Positions 34,060 through 46,230 of a stretch of DNA of 64,000 nt are shown here, piece after piece. The notes under the pieces are model-generated. The model did not search any database. It saw only the letters and a list, made by a program, of their open reading frames with translations, and was not told the origin of the DNA. Within the stretch, counting starts at the first letter, position 1; every line of letters starts with the position of its first letter. Source of the stretch: Macrocystis pyrifera (Eukaryota > Sar > Phaeophyceae > Laminariales > Laminariaceae); assembly GCA_031763025.1 (NCBI GenBank), contig JASSKH010000002.1, positions 12,703,468 to 12,767,467 on the forward strand. The letters are read 5' to 3'. The position numbers were made by a program, and so were the translations under genes.

Positions 34060-34860
34060 CTTTTTGCGGTTCAGGTCAAACCCGCGACAACTTTGAGGTG
34101 TGTTGACTTGACCAGACCCGACCCGCGAGATTTGAAAAACTGTTGACCTGACCCGACTCGACCCGTGAGATTTCAAAATCTCCTGACCTGGCCCGACACG
34201 CCACCTTCCGATTGACCCGTGGGACACCGGTTTTATGCGGGTCGGGTCACCTTGACCCGCCAGACCATTCATCTTGACCTGCGGGTTCGACCCGCGGATC
34301 CGGCCCGGGGGTCGACACTGCAAAAACAATTAAATACTCGATTTTGCGTCCCGCAGCGCTATGCGGCCTTGCTATGGTGGGCATGGATGGATGCAGGCAC
34401 CTGTATATTGATTTGGCGATGTTTCAATATTCGAATATTATACCAAAGGATTATCATTGAGTATTAGTACGAGAAAAGCCTTTGGGTAAGAGAGCGCACG
34501 TGTTTCAAGCGTCGGATCCACGAGCCGGATGCGCGTGTCCGACCCGCGGGTCAGCAAAAGACAACTCACGGGTCATGCTGGCTCGACCCGCGAGTGACCC
34601 GTTTCCCGCGGGTAATGACCTGACTCGACCCGTGATCTTTTCATCACATCTTAACCCGACCTGACCCGATCCGTTAGATTTGAAAAATTCTTGACCCGAC
34701 CCGACCCGACCAGTGAGATTTAAAAAAAAATCTTGACCCGACCTCACCCGACCCGCGGGATTCAAAAACCTCTTTACCCGACGCGACCCGTGAGATATTT
34801 GAACACTTCCCGACCCGACCCGACCCGTGAAATTTTGAACACCCGCGAAAAAGTCCAAGA
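34060..34860. repeat. Minisatellite 'TTGACCCGACCCGACCCG'
   Basis: Two arrays (34060-34330 and 34490-34860) of roughly 30-35-bp units combine CTTGACCCGACCCGACCCG with (C)GTGAGATTTGAAAAA. They are separated by about 160 bp of unrelated AT-rich sequence. ORFs across them simply translate the unit. Confidence 0.8.
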
Positions 34861-35639
34861 AAAAAATCAATTCCGGGGCCGACGTTGGGCCAAGATCGAC
34901 TTCAGAAAAGCTCAGGCGGATATTTGGTTCGAAGCGGCGATATTCTGAGTCCTCGACAGACATGGATCGACGAAACCAACGACTGCGTCATGAATTCTGA
35001 ACGGAGTGTGCTTGTTAGGGGCTCCGACCCATCCTAGAGGCACCGTGTTCACACCATGGCTGGTGTCATGCGTTGGGCGTTGGCCAGGCGTATGACAAAA
35101 AACAAATGGCCGCTGATGTGCACAAAACAGATGACAAAATGTCTCCATCCGTCTCGAATGACAAAAAATAGGCTTTTTCTCAGGTTTCGGAGGATACTGT
35201 ACGACGCCGCCGGCAAGCTCTCGCCCCCTAGACCGTGGATACACCTGATACTTTCAATGTCGTCATCTATACCCGTTCGATTTGCCCGACCGCAAGCGGG
35301 TTGCCCGTAGGCTGAGTCTATGTCGAGATCAAGCGTCTATCGTCGCACGAGCTGATTTTTATCAGCGTGATGACAATTTGCAACGAGAAGAAAACAAATT
35401 GCGCCGCTGGCAAACGTGAGAAAAAAAGAGGGAAAAAAAGCCCTTTTTTCTCACAGCGGGGGTACGAGGATATTTTCGGCTGTTCTTTGAACGCAATATT
35501 TTTGAAAGAAAACTTTAGGACTTCGCGTTTCCATTGGCGTAGTTTTTTTTGTAATTGCTGTATTTTTCTACTTGTTGTCTCAACACAAGACAGCAATACA
35601 CGTCCAACACCCTACACGAAACTAACGTACATACACGTG

Positions 35640-36260
35640 CGTGTGCACGTAGAACATCAACTTACACGCACAGCAGTAGCAGTAGTCACGTTGTTTACCC
35701 CCAATTTTGCGATTTTTTCATCGGATTCTTAAAGTTTTTCTGAAGAGTCTCGTCCTGCTTTTGTGATTGCTCGTACGCGAGCTCGCAGTACGCAACGTAT
35801 GGTCCGGAGATGTAGAAGGGACGCACGTAAAGCACCACTTGCATGATCGTTTTCGAATACTTCACGACGTCTACCCCATTTTTGCGATTTTTTCATCTAT
35901 TCGTTTTCCACGATTGTCTCTCGCTCATTTCGCGCGTCTCGTTCATTTTTTATTGTTTTCCATTTTTTGGAGTTGTGGTCGAGATTAATTTTTTTTGACT
36001 TTTTGGCTTAAATCTTCGGTTTCGTTTTTTTGCCGATTCTTAAATGTTTTCCTTCGTTTCGTTAGTTTTTGGTATTGTTCTCATTCGCGAGGAATTTGTT
36101 CATAAATGTAAGCTACGCTTGCCTATTCGTATGAGTTGTAGAAGGGGACGCACGTAAATCACCGCTCGCATGTTGGTTTTCGAAGAATTTACGATGTTTA
36201 CCCCATTGTTGCGACTTTTTCAACGTTTTTTATCCGTTTTTTTTCGCGAATATCTCGCTC
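35640..36260. repeat. Diverged direct repeats, T-rich
   Basis: The block with ACGTTGTTTACCCC, TTTTGCGATTTTTTCATC, then ...GTAGAAGGG(G)ACGCACGTAAA, CACC and GCATG, occurs three times, near 35690, 35810-35900 and 36130-36230, spaced about 170-330 bp. Between are T-rich stretches. No coding signal. Confidence 0.55.
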
Positions 36261-36479
36261 AGTTTTGATCATTTTTCATTTTTTCACAAGTCTGGGTCAA
36301 TCTAATTTTTCGTTTTGTGCGTTTGAGTTTTTTTGCCGATTCTTCGTTTTTCCTCGGTTTCGTCCGTTTTGGGTATTTATCTCATTTGTGAGGTATTTGT
36401 TCACAAATATAAGCGTATTTGTTCACAAATATAAGCTACAATTGACTATTCGTATGAATACGAGAAAGTGCTTGTATTC

Positions 36480-36830
36480 AGGAACTTGTTTTTTGTTCGT
36501 AACTAAAAGGTACACCAGACATTGAAATTTTCCAAGAAAAAAAATATAGCGTGACAGAACCCCTCATTTGACTTGCGTTTGGTGTGCCTTCATTACCTCG
36601 TTCCATTTTTTTGAACCGTAAAATGGCAAAAATACACTGATGTACCGTTTTTTAGTCATTTTTGTGACTCGGACGGATATTTACAATGAAACGGTATACC
36701 GTGACATAAAACGTCATCTGACTTGGGCTTTTGATGTACCCTGATTTCCAGGTTTGAAAAAAATGTACCGTAAAATGGCAAAAAATCACCGGTATACCGT
36801 TCTACGGTATTTTGGTTCAGTGAGGGCGGG
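36480..36830 (+). repeat. Interspersed repeat R5, two-unit dimer
   Basis: Aligned to the dimer at 30010-30450: CTTGCGTTTGGTGTGCC, AACCGTAAAATGGCAAAAAT, TGTACCGTTTTTTAGTCATT, GACTCGGACGGA, AACGGTATACCGTGACAT, then the second unit. More diverged than the other copies, and not preceded by R2b. Confidence 0.6.
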
Positions 36831-36904
36831 TTTTCAATTGTTCTCTTATTATTAACAACAGAAGCCTTAGGCAAACCTAGAGAATTAGCTGTAGGTATTG
36901 CCCT

Positions 36905-37026
36905 GAGTTGCGCGTGGCAATTTGAGGACGTCTGCATTTTCACGTCTGACTGCCGGGTTTGTCGCGTGAGTTGCGCGTGGCAATTTGAGGACGTCTGCGT
37001 CTTCACGTCTGACTGCCGCGTTTGGC
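36905..37026. repeat. Two tandem 60-bp units
   Basis: GAGTTGCGCGTGGCAATTTG, AGGACGTCTGC and TTCACGTCTGACTGCCG repeat twice, nearly identical, indicating a recent duplication. Confidence 0.75.
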
Positions 37027-40000
37027 GCACATGTTTTGTTTTCTTATGTACTGAAGTGTCAATGAATGCTATTCGCTTATTGTCCGGAAGTGTTCATCCC
37101 CAAGGTTGGAGGGAGACCTTGATTTCTCGGACTTGAAAGTAGAACAGCGGCCAAAAACAGGTTCACCCGGTCACTTACCAAAAACAAGTATTCTTTGGAT
37201 ACAAGTGTAACAACGCGGAAACACAAAAGCTGCAGCAACGACGGAAGAACCTTAAAATTGGGTAACAAGTCTCGTGCTATACTTCGTCGCGAAAGGCAGC
37301 AATTTCGGCGACGACAACCACGAACTCTAACATGTGCGCGAATGGTGATCGGGGTGGGCGGTCGGTGTTCTAAAGTTAGGGTTAGAGGTCGGTAGCTTGC
37401 GCCAATCCGAGCAGAAACAAGTGACCAACGATCGCACTTTTTCACCGAAACAACAGTCCTCCGTGATATATCTCTAGCCTTGCCGAAAATTGTTTTTCGC
37501 ACTGTTATCGCTATATATATGTGCATCGTTCTTCGTTCGGTTTAAAATTCGAGCACTAACAAGCGACAACTAACCGATATTTCCGCCCAAAACGACAGCC
37601 CTGCGCAACACACCACTCGCCTTGAAGTCGCCTTCTCTCCCAGCATTGATCTCTTTGTATCGTCTGTGCAACGATCGTCCTACAATTGGACCGTCTTGGT
37701 ACGATTGGATCACCTTGCTACCCGTATCTGTTGTTTGTGTGTTCCGTGCACGTCCCCTGCATGGGCCATCGCGCTTCGACGCGGTCATCAGGCGGAACAA
37801 TGCATGACTTTTGACAGGCTCAACTAGGGTAAAACACAATTGCAAGCAAAATAGAGTAGACAGCACATCACATCGATATGCTTACAAAAAAATGTAAAAG
37901 GCGGAAAAAAACTCATGCTGCAAAAAAAAACGGTCCGGAATGGGTCTTGGTCGAATATGCAGTCAACTAGACCACCACAGTTCCTGGTTGATATACTGTA
38001 GTTCGTTACATCTTTGGCATTTAATCGATCGAGCCGTCATTTCACTAATTGTAAAGTCCCGAATAAGTGTTGCAACAGTGTTTCACTTTGGTGAATGTGC
38101 GTCTGCTTGATTGAAGTATACTGATACTCCTCTTCACCAAAACCATTTACGGGCGGTATGTACAGTAGCTCTTTTCGCGACCACATAGCCAATTTCGCAC
38201 AGTTATGATATTTTATGTGGCCATTGCTCTTTTCACCACAAGAACAATTTTGCGAGCAGCGTTCCTCATTTCACGACCATTACTACTATAATTAGCGTCC
38301 AATATTGCATTTTTGATCGAAACCACTCACGTACATGAACGGAAGATCGGACACACTTTGACCTCCCGTCACAGAGACCCCAGGTTACGTAAAGACAAAA
38401 AAAGTTGGCTGAATGGCTTACTTCGCCACCGAACAAATAATAAGCCGTGTACCCAGACAACACACAGCCCTCACAAACGGGTGCTTTGGGGTATAATGCC
38501 GTCACCTGCGACTGTACCAGGTACTGCTTACACCCGACCGCTGGGTATAGCCATTACACGTAGTTTTGTAAACTGCAAGGGTATTTTGAATACCCGCGGG
38601 TAGGCGTTTCGAATATACACCCGAGTAGATAGAAACGGGTTGCATCGGCCACGAAAAATACGAGAAGGGTAGTCTGGCCGTGTACACCTTTGAGCACTCA
38701 TGATCGCATTATTGCCATACTAAATACTTCTATTCAAAGATTTGAGTAGTATATCGCCCGCGATATAACATGTACCAGTCATGGCAATGAACTAATACTG
38801 AACCCTACCTACCCTACAAAACTCTGGGGAAATTTACTTCGCACTGCGTACAGTAAATCGTTTCTGAGTATCACAACAGTATAAACGCTTCCTGCAGCCT
38901 GCAGGAGGTACGCCGTGTATCTCGCACCAAGGCTGCACGCGTTCACCCCGTTGTTTTGCTCCCTATATGCTTGCACGTGTACGTACTCTAATATATAAAG
39001 TTAAAAATGCGAGGGGCGTGGTCGAGGGTGGGGGGGGGGGGGGGGGGGGGGGGGGGCAGACGAAGGATTGAGGTCTAACCGAAACCGTGTCGGTCGTACG
39101 CATCTATGCGAGCTTGTTTTTTACTTGTTTTTATGTGACGACCGATGGGAAGCCTGCGGATCGGATCAAAGTGGCGGGTAGGCTTCCATCAGCTACTGCG
39201 GATGTCTCATTATATTCGTGTACCACTAAGTGGGAGCAGGGTGCCAAATGCCATCACGTCCAAGTGGCAGTGTGCCAAGCGGGGCATGTTTGTAATTCCC
39301 GCGTTTAAATATGGTGAATAATCCCAGACGCTCATGACGTCTAGCAAGTTTATGACTACTGGAGTAAGCAGTACACTGCTGCTGCTTGATACAGCATTCG
39401 TATTTTACACCTAAAATAACTTAGTACTTTAAGGGAGCAATCCCGACGTGTGGCACGCAACACCATGTTCTGATTTGTCCTGCTTTGTTTTCCGAGGGGA
39501 TTGTAAGCCAATATAATCGATCACAACATCTGTGTCTCCACCACGAATCGCCAGGGTACTCGTGAGGGTGGATTCTGCCAGCATTGGCGATCGAGAGCTA
39601 CAGGACACCACGGAGGGAAATGAACGTACGCGAATCATTGGCATGACGATGACGGATAATCGTTGCAACATGAGGGTTGGTCGTGTGGTGTGGAGCGAGA
39701 ACAATCTAGCCCGGCAAATGAACATACATCGCGCTCTGTGTTAGAGCCCGAGTTCGAGACGTCGCATGACCCAATCCAACTATTTCTGACAACGCATGAC
39801 GCACTTCGGCCGGCCTCTATCATCCGACACCAATCGTCTCAGATGTGCATAGGCGAGTTACACGTCGAAGGAGGGCGGCCCGATCTGTTGTGTGGGCCCG
39901 GAGTTCTGCTCCTTCTTCAGCATGCTCCCTTCTGACGCATCCTAGTTTCTCGTACAAAAATGTCAAGGCTATGTTTTGAGACGGGGCAGCATAACGAGCC

Positions 40001-41094
40001 CACTCTGAACGCCAAAGACTCCAGGCCGAGGGATTTATGGTTGAGTTGGAGTTATTGCCCAAGGTGGAACCTGCGGTCCCAACCGTGCTCGATGGGCCAA
40101 GATCGTCGAAGCTTGGTCACTGACATCGGTCTGCAACTGTGCGTCAAATCTTCGAGTCCGCCGGAGGAGTACCACGACTTCGGTATCCTTCGGCCCACGA
40201 TGAGGCCTCCACAGCATAGCAATCCTGGTACACGAAGCAGAGGAAAGCCAGCCAAGGCGTATATCGTGCTTACCCGAAATAACAAAGGGATCGGCTTTCC
40301 GTTATACGTGGTGGACAACGCCGCAAGTTCCTTTCGGACGAATCTCGTGGTTCTTGGGCCGTCGCAAGGACATCAAATACTACCTGGTAGTATATGGTAC
40401 GAATTTTAGGTGAAGATTGCTTCTTTTCTTTGTTCCTTAAATCGTCTTAGTTTCAGTACAGTATTCGTACAGCAGTACCGGTAACGAAAGGCATGGTTGG
40501 TCTACGACTACAGAATGTGCGACCGTCGCCCGTAAAACATATCATACGTACGCGTTCTCGTGCAAATCTCCGGCCATGTGGACATGTAGATACAGGGACA
40601 CCGTTAGACCTGCGGCTGAGGACCTTATCGACTCCAAAAAGGTGGCATGATGAAGCACCGGCAATCCCGTTTTTGGGACAAGCTACTTAGAATTTGAGTG
40701 GTTCGTCGCCAAAACCAAGCTGCTGTACTAAAAGGGTTGAAGGATTATTCGCGAAAAGATGTCGACCAAGATATAATGTTTGCCAGAGACAGCTACAACC
40801 CAACATAGCTTGAATTTAGAGTGCAGCAAGTGGGAGACTCGATCGCCGAAACGTCGTGTTGCGTCACGAATTGGATCTTCATACTCCGCAAAAAAGTAGT
40901 GAACCGTACTGGCATGTTTTTGTATTGGTATAGTATAGTTCGTTCACCCGCTTCCTGGTAACCTCGACAGCACCTGCAAACGTGTGTTTTCGTCTTGTTG
41001 GCTTTGCACACCTGCGACGTGTTCTTTAAAAAAAAAAATACGGATAGAAAAAGTTACACCCCTGAAATAATAGAGTTGGATTGTGCGTTCCTAC
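37027..41094. other. Long stretch without supported genes
   Basis: ORFs up to about 150 codons occur on both strands (for example 37077-37526 minus, 39429-39725 minus, 39960-40409 plus, 40493-40690 plus). None shows a domain I recognise and several overlap each other on opposite strands. The 39.4-40.7 kb part has a more codon-like, GC-richer texture and could hold decayed coding sequence. A G-run of 27 lies at 39030-39056. TTAGGGTTAG at 37376 is a two-copy telomere-like match only. Confidence 0.4.
39030..39056. repeat. Homopolymer run of 27 G
   Basis: An uninterrupted G-run preceded by GAGGGT. Likely unstable in length and prone to sequencing error. Shorter G or C runs at 7241-7258, 22639-22653 and 22750-22766 are of the same kind. 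Confidence 0.9.
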
Positions 41095-41505
41095 CAAAAG
41101 AAACCGCGCACTATTTCCTGCTCTTTTGCTCGGACACCAGCAACCCCAGTATTGGCTCTGTGAGACGGGTGGTACCTCATGGCAAATTATCAGCGAAAAA
41201 AACTCAATCTAGACAAACCAGTCGAGCGGCAATGAAAACAATCAACGATGACTTTGTCGCTCGCGCGGGAACTATGTTAAGCGCATCCGCGACGAAACGA
41301 ATCCACGACGATCAGGCGTGCAGAGATCGCTGCGGAGCGCGATAAATATCAAGCGTTGGAGCGGGTTCACCAAAGACAACTCGGGCACGCGACGCTGCCA
41401 TTTCCCGATGCAATGAGGAGGTCGAAATTTTTCGGTCAGCAGAAAAAAATCGCCGAGCAACGAAAACAACTTTTAAAGGAGAACAAGAAGTCGTTGAGGC
41501 GATAA
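41095..41505 (+). pseudogene. Basic helical ORF with frameshift; unrecognised
   Basis: One plus frame (to a stop at 41343) reads ...KETAHYFLLFCSDTSNPSIG, SVRRVVPHGKLSAKKTQS and TINDDFVARAGTMLSASATK. An overlapping frame, open from 41281 to the stop at 41503-41505, reads EIAAERDKYQALERVHQRQL, GHATLPFPDAMRRSKFFGQQ and KKIAEQRKQLLKENKKSLRR. The second is convincingly protein-like (charged helices, basic C-terminus). The two probably belong to one protein broken by a frameshift near 41310. The same second frame contains the small ORF at 41518-41661 after this single stop. No family was recognised. Confidence 0.35.
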
Positions 41506-41517
41506 GCTACAACAAAG

Positions 41518-41661
41518 ATGGCACCTAAGCAAAAGCGCAAGGTTCAAGCAGAAGCGAAAACGCGTGAAGCCCAAGCGGCAACCCTGGAGGAGATGGCTCG
41601 TTTGTCGTTGGTCACGTTAAAGTTGAGAAAGGAAGGGAAAACCTCACTTCGGTCATACTGA
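41518..41661 (+). CDS. Small Lys/Arg-rich ORF, 47 codons; unrecognised
   Basis: Starts with ATG at 41518 and reads MAPKQKRKVQAEAKTREAQA, then ATLEEMARLSLVTLKLRKEG, then KTSLRSY and a stop. The N-terminus has a nuclear-localisation-like PKQKRK. The second half (LSLVTLKLRKEGKTS) is faintly like a SAP DNA-binding motif. It is in the same frame as the preceding ORF, 12 bp after its stop, so both may once have been one reading frame. No start context, intron or homologous copy in the window supports it further. Confidence 0.25.
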   Translation: MAPKQKRKVQAEAKTREAQAATLEEMARLSLVTLKLRKEGKTSLRSY

Positions 41662-41860
41662 CGACGAGGGACTACTGTTGGCCAGCAGGCAGATCAGCCC
41701 GGCATGCTTCCGGCTTGCCTTGCAGAAGATGCACCATGGACATGTACGACGCCACCCGGAGGGGGGGGGGCACCAGCGGGACCGCGCCTTCACCCATCTC
41801 GCGCTTCTGCTGCTGCTATGCGCGTGTCCCTTTGATCAGCTAAACATACATATGTACTCG

Positions 41861-42323
41861 TATGGATGTATGTATGTATGTATGTACCAGGTATGTATGT
41901 ATGTATGTACCAGGTATGTATGTATGTATGTATGTATGTATGTATGTATGTATGTATGTATGTATGTATGTATGTATGTATGTATGTATGTATGTATGTA
42001 TGTATGTATGTATGTATGTATGTATGTATGTATGTATGTATGTATGTATGTATGTATGTATGTATGTATGTATGTATGTATGTATGTATGTATGTATGTA
42101 TGTATGTATGTATGTATGTATGTATGTATGTATGTATGTATGTATGTATGTATGTATGTATGTATGTATGTATGTATGTATGTATGTATGTATGTATGTA
42201 TGTATGTATGTATGTATGTATGTATGTATGTATGTATGTATGTATGTATGTATGTATGTATGTATGTATGTATGTATGTATGTATGTATGTATGTATGTA
42301 TGTATGTGTATGTATGTATGTAC
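41861..42323. repeat. TATG microsatellite, about 460 bp
   Basis: A nearly perfect (GTAT)n tract, pure from about 41915 to 42306, with two TACCAGGTA motifs embedded near its left end (about 41886 and 41909). All three plus frames and the minus frame are open through it (MYVC/IHTY repeats), which explains the long ORFs. It ends exactly where an R1 copy begins. Confidence 0.95.
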
Positions 42324-43212
42324 AAGGCGTTTCGCTCCGCGGGCGGCCTACGCCGCCCGCTACGCTCGCTCAGGAAGGAAACATCAAATTATGCGAAGCG
42401 GACAGAGGTCCATGATTGATTTTTTTTATGGCCCCTGTAGTTAGCTGCAAACTGGCGACTTGATAAAGCCAAGAGTCCCGCCGCCATGCTTCAGGAGAAA
42501 ACAGCTCGGGCGCCACATATGCTTCGCGTCGCGGGCGGTTTTCCGATACGCTCGCTCACACGTCGTACATACGTACATAACCCAGGTAGGGTACTTATTT
42601 GCTTCTTTCGATATGCTCCGTGTCTGTGTACTTACTCGTCGTATGTACGAAAGATAAACCACAGAACGGCATAGAAACACAGCACAAACACAATGAATAT
42701 GAAACCGAACAATTCTAAAAAAAATAAAATCCCCGTCCCCTTTCGTGTAATAATTTACTACCTGAGTGGAACACCTTACACCAGTCGAAAATAGAAAAAA
42801 ATGAAAAAAAGAAAAAATCTTACAGCAGCAGGGTTTCTCTATCAGCCTCGTACGCCGCCCGCCCCTCTCGCGATCATCTCGCCACCGATTCCGTCCGGGT
42901 AAAGCTTTCCTCCCTCTCTTCCACAGTGAGCCCCGTCGCCCGCCTCGCGTGAAACCCGGTGCTCACCGTGGACCTCGACGCAAGCTCGACAATGTTGGTG
43001 CTCATTCGGGGTACCTCCCTCTTGTGACTCTCAGCCCGGTCGCGAAAATAAGCACTGCTTGAATATTATCTTACAATCCCGAACGACCCTTAAATACTCG
43101 TACGTACTCTATCCAAAATCACAAATGGAGGCCAGACAGAGCCTGTTGATGCATCCCCCGTGTCTCGAGGCACACGCGACGCCTAGGCACGAAAGCGGCG
43201 ACCGCGCTCCTT
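42324..43212 (+). repeat. R1 + R2a composite, 3'-truncated
   Basis: R1 (42324-42600) is followed by a linker with TTCGATATGCTCCGTGTCTG and GTACGAAAGATAAA, then R2a from 42720. R2a stops at GCGCTCCTTGCC (about 43212), where the sequence switches to an inverted R1. The closest relative is the adjacent copy 43489-44375. Confidence 0.7.
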
Positions 43213-43488
43213 GCCGCTACCTGGGGTATGTACGTATGTACGACGTGTGAGCGAGCGTAGAGGAAAACCGCCCGCGACGCGAAGCACATGTGGCGTCCGA
43301 GCTGTTTTCTCCTGAAGCATGGCGGCGGGACTCTTGGCATTATCAAGTCGCCAGTTTGCAGCTAACTATAGGGGCCATAAAAAGAAGCAATATTCAATCA
43401 CGGACCTCTGTCCGCTTCGCATAATTTGATGTTGCCTTCCTGAGCGAGCGTAGCGGGCGGCGTAGGCCGCCCGCGGAGCGAAGCGCCT
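43213..43488 (-). repeat. R1 module in inverted orientation between two composites
   Basis: Begins TACCTGGGGTATGTACGTA and ends at the GCGCCTTGTACGTACATACC junction, so both edges carry TACCTGGGGTATGTACGT as inverted repeats. The R1 blocks read on the minus strand. The inner edge continues directly into the plus-oriented composite. Confidence 0.65.
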
Positions 43489-44375
43489 TGTACGTACATA
43501 CCCCAGGTAGGGTACTTACTTTCTTCTTTCGATATGCTCGGTGTCTGTGTACTCGTCGTATGTGCGAAAGACAAAGCACAGAACGGCACAGCAACCCAGC
43601 AAAAACAATGAAAATGAAACCGAAAAATTCTAAAAAAAAAAATCCCCGTCCCCTTTCGTGTAATAATTTACTACTTGAGTGGAACACCTTACACCAGTCA
43701 AAAAAAGAAAAAAATGAAAAAAAGAAAAAATCTTACAGCAGAGCTTCTCTCAGCCTCGTACGCCGCCCGCCCCTCTCGCGACCATCTCGCCACCGATTCA
43801 GTCCGGGTAAAGCTTCCCTCCCTCTCTTCCAAAGTGAGCCCCGTCGCCCGCCTCGCATGAAGCCCGGTGCTCACCGTGGACCTCGACGCAAGCTCGACAC
43901 TGTTGGTGCTCATTCGGGGTACCTCCCTCTTGCGACTCTCAGCCCGGTCGCAAAAATAAGCACCGCTTGAATATTATCTTACAATCCCGAACGAACCTTA
44001 AATACTCGTACGTACTCTATCCAAAATCACAAATGGAGGCCAGACAGAACCTATTGATGCATCCCTCGTGTCTCGAGGCACACGCGACGCCTAGGCACGA
44101 AAGCGGCGACCGCGCTCCTTGCAACTCCTCCTCTACTCGCCAGCATCCGCTGACACCCGCGACGGTGCCGGGTTCGGCCGCGCAACCGCGCTCGGAGTAC
44201 ACGCACGCACACGAAACGAAAGAAGAAAAAAGGAAAGAAGGACTGAAAGTACGACGAGAAATGGAGAAAACAAAGACTCGCTGGAACGGTCCGGCAAGAC
44301 ATAAACGGAGGCGATTCCCAAGTGGGAGCTCTGAGAGGCCAGGGATGTACCAACCGAGCACGCTCAGAGGTTGAG
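43489..44375 (+). repeat. R1-linker + R2a composite, most complete R2a copy
   Basis: Runs from the linker ACCCCAGGTAGGGTACTTAC through R2a to the end block GTACCAACCGAGCACGCTCA and AGAGGTTGAGATATC. Inside are AATGGAGGCCAGACAGAACC, CACCCGCGACGGTGCCGGG and AAAGAAGGACTGAAAG. ORFs on both strands (up to 160 codons) exist but are not conserved in frame between copies. Confidence 0.75.
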
Positions 44376-44509
44376 ATATCTATAAGTACATCTATGTATA
44401 CAAAGCAACTATTAATACCAGGTATTTAATAACATAGTACTCGTACCAGGTACTCCATTTATATTACTTTGTAGCAAATTGATTTTTATCCGCGGAATAT
44501 TTTACTTTT

Positions 44510-45090
44510 CTCGTCCGGCAGCGGGTTTCCTCTCGCACTCTAGGCCGCGTGGCCCACATGGAGCCCGCGTGTACACCACGGCGCAAATGCGAGCCCCGGC
44601 CGAGGTCCGTGGCGCGTGCTCTGGGCCTTTCAAGTCGCGAATTATGCCAAAGAACTACGCGGAATCATGCCGACCTGTAGAGCAAAGCAGGACAATGAAG
44701 ACCCCGTATTGTCAAACATTTCTGTCTGCTGCTGGCTGCCGCTGTATCATGTCTGATCGCACCGTCCCTCGAGCTCTGTACAGAGGCAGCCACGGCACAG
44801 CAACATTTGTTCATCAAACTCTCGCTTTGGTGACGGCCACGGATAGCGCATTTTTCGTGTGTGTGCGTGTGTGGGCCGTGATTCCCGTCAACCTAGGAGA
44901 TAGGAACGAACACATGCATACATAATCTCGAGAAAGGTGTGCCGCGCAGGGGCAGGAAGACGATTCGTACGAACTTACACTTCCTCCGTATTTCAAAAGC
45001 AACGTGCAGCCACGGAGAGCACAACAACAGCACCAGCAGTACAACAGCAGTGTTTGCATAGTATGTGTGTGCAGTGTTCACCAGGTCAAG
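44510..45090 (+). repeat. Interspersed repeat R4, long copy
   Basis: Aligned in order with 4551-5270 (see there). This copy has the better-preserved core, including GCGAGCCCCGGCCGAGGTCC and CTTTCAAGTCGCGAATTATG. Confidence 0.6.
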
Positions 45091-45419
45091 CAATCGAGTG
45101 ATCGTGGTCTCGTGCTCTTTTTTTTCCGTGCAATAGGGAAACCTACCGTGAGCTCGTAGCAGTCAACAATATAATCAATCCCGCGCGAGCACGAGAATTT
45201 GCTCTGCGTTGAAAATCTCAAAGGTTTTGAAATCGTCCGCTTCTCATCAACCTCAGCAGCAAGCAGCAGCAAAAATACGCGTCTGTCGAGCGTCGTATAT
45301 GTTTCACTTATTAATAGCCCGTTCACGTACACCACACACCTCGCATCGAGCACATACCTGAACACAAAACTGGCTACCTCGGCCCGTCTACCTCTGCTTG
45401 CTGCTACCTGGCCAATAGC

Positions 45420-46230
45420 ATACTGCAGTAGATGCCCTCAGCCGTATAGAACAGGTCGGAAGCCTGTACATGTACAAAATCATCAATATTACAGAGCAGT
45501 CGTAGTAGTATATTACCAGGTAGTTTGTAGCGTGCATGCTGCTTCTACCTTTACTACAGTACATCTACCTGCGTAGTAGTTGTGGTTTACAATAAGAGTG
45601 ACAGTATAGTAATAATAGCCATGCCCCCTAATCATGGTACCGCTGTGGCCGATTGCAGTAAATGCCCTCAACCGTATAGACTACGTAGCCTGTACATGTA
45701 CAAAATCATCATTAAGAGCAGTCGTAGCAGTATTATAGTACCACGTAGTTTGTAGCGTGCATGCTGCTTCTACCTTTTTTACTACAGCAGTACGTCTATC
45801 TGCGTAGTAGTTGTATTGGTGTACATGAGTAGCAGTATATAGTAGTCATGCCCGCAACTCATGGTGCCGCTTGCATGCTACGTCGCCGTTGTATGGAAGC
45901 TTTAGTAATATTATAGGAACAAACCGTACTGCAGTATTAATAGTAGGTATTGTAGTGCATTATTTATTTATGCTGCTTATACCCGTACTGCATATATCTA
46001 CGTAGTACAGGTGGTGTACAGGTGGTGTGTAGTAACAATATAATAGCAGTCATGGTACCGCGTGGTTATATGATCTCACTGAGGTTGTCCGTAGATTGTA
46101 TGAGGCTCTGTTGGTCAGCAGTAGTACTTTGTAGTAGTATAGTTAGTAGTCGCAGTAGTGTATCAGGTGGTATTTTGTAGAGTGCATGTCGCTTCTACCT
46201 GTATTACATCTGCGTAGTAGTATAGTGCCC
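45420..46230. repeat. Tandem array, about 225-bp units, 3-4 copies
   Basis: Units start near 45422, 45653, 45875 and 46075. The first two share GCCCTCA(G/A)CCGTATAGA, CCTGTACATGTACAAAATCA, GTAGTTTGTAGCGTGCATGC, TGCTTCTACCTTT, CTGCGTAGTAGTTGT and CATGCCC; later units are more diverged. A TAGTAG/GTAGTA bias is evident throughout. No ORF persists. Confidence 0.75.

Noticed and set aside
41678-42444. Long ORFs of MYVC/IHTY repeats on both strands
   Set aside because: Pure translation of the GTAT microsatellite, open in every frame because the tetranucleotide contains no stop.
43674-43970. Conserved R2-encoded proteins on either strand
   Set aside because: Similar frames appear in several R2 copies, but shifts and stops differ between copies and the conservation is equal at DNA level, so no coding selection is evident.
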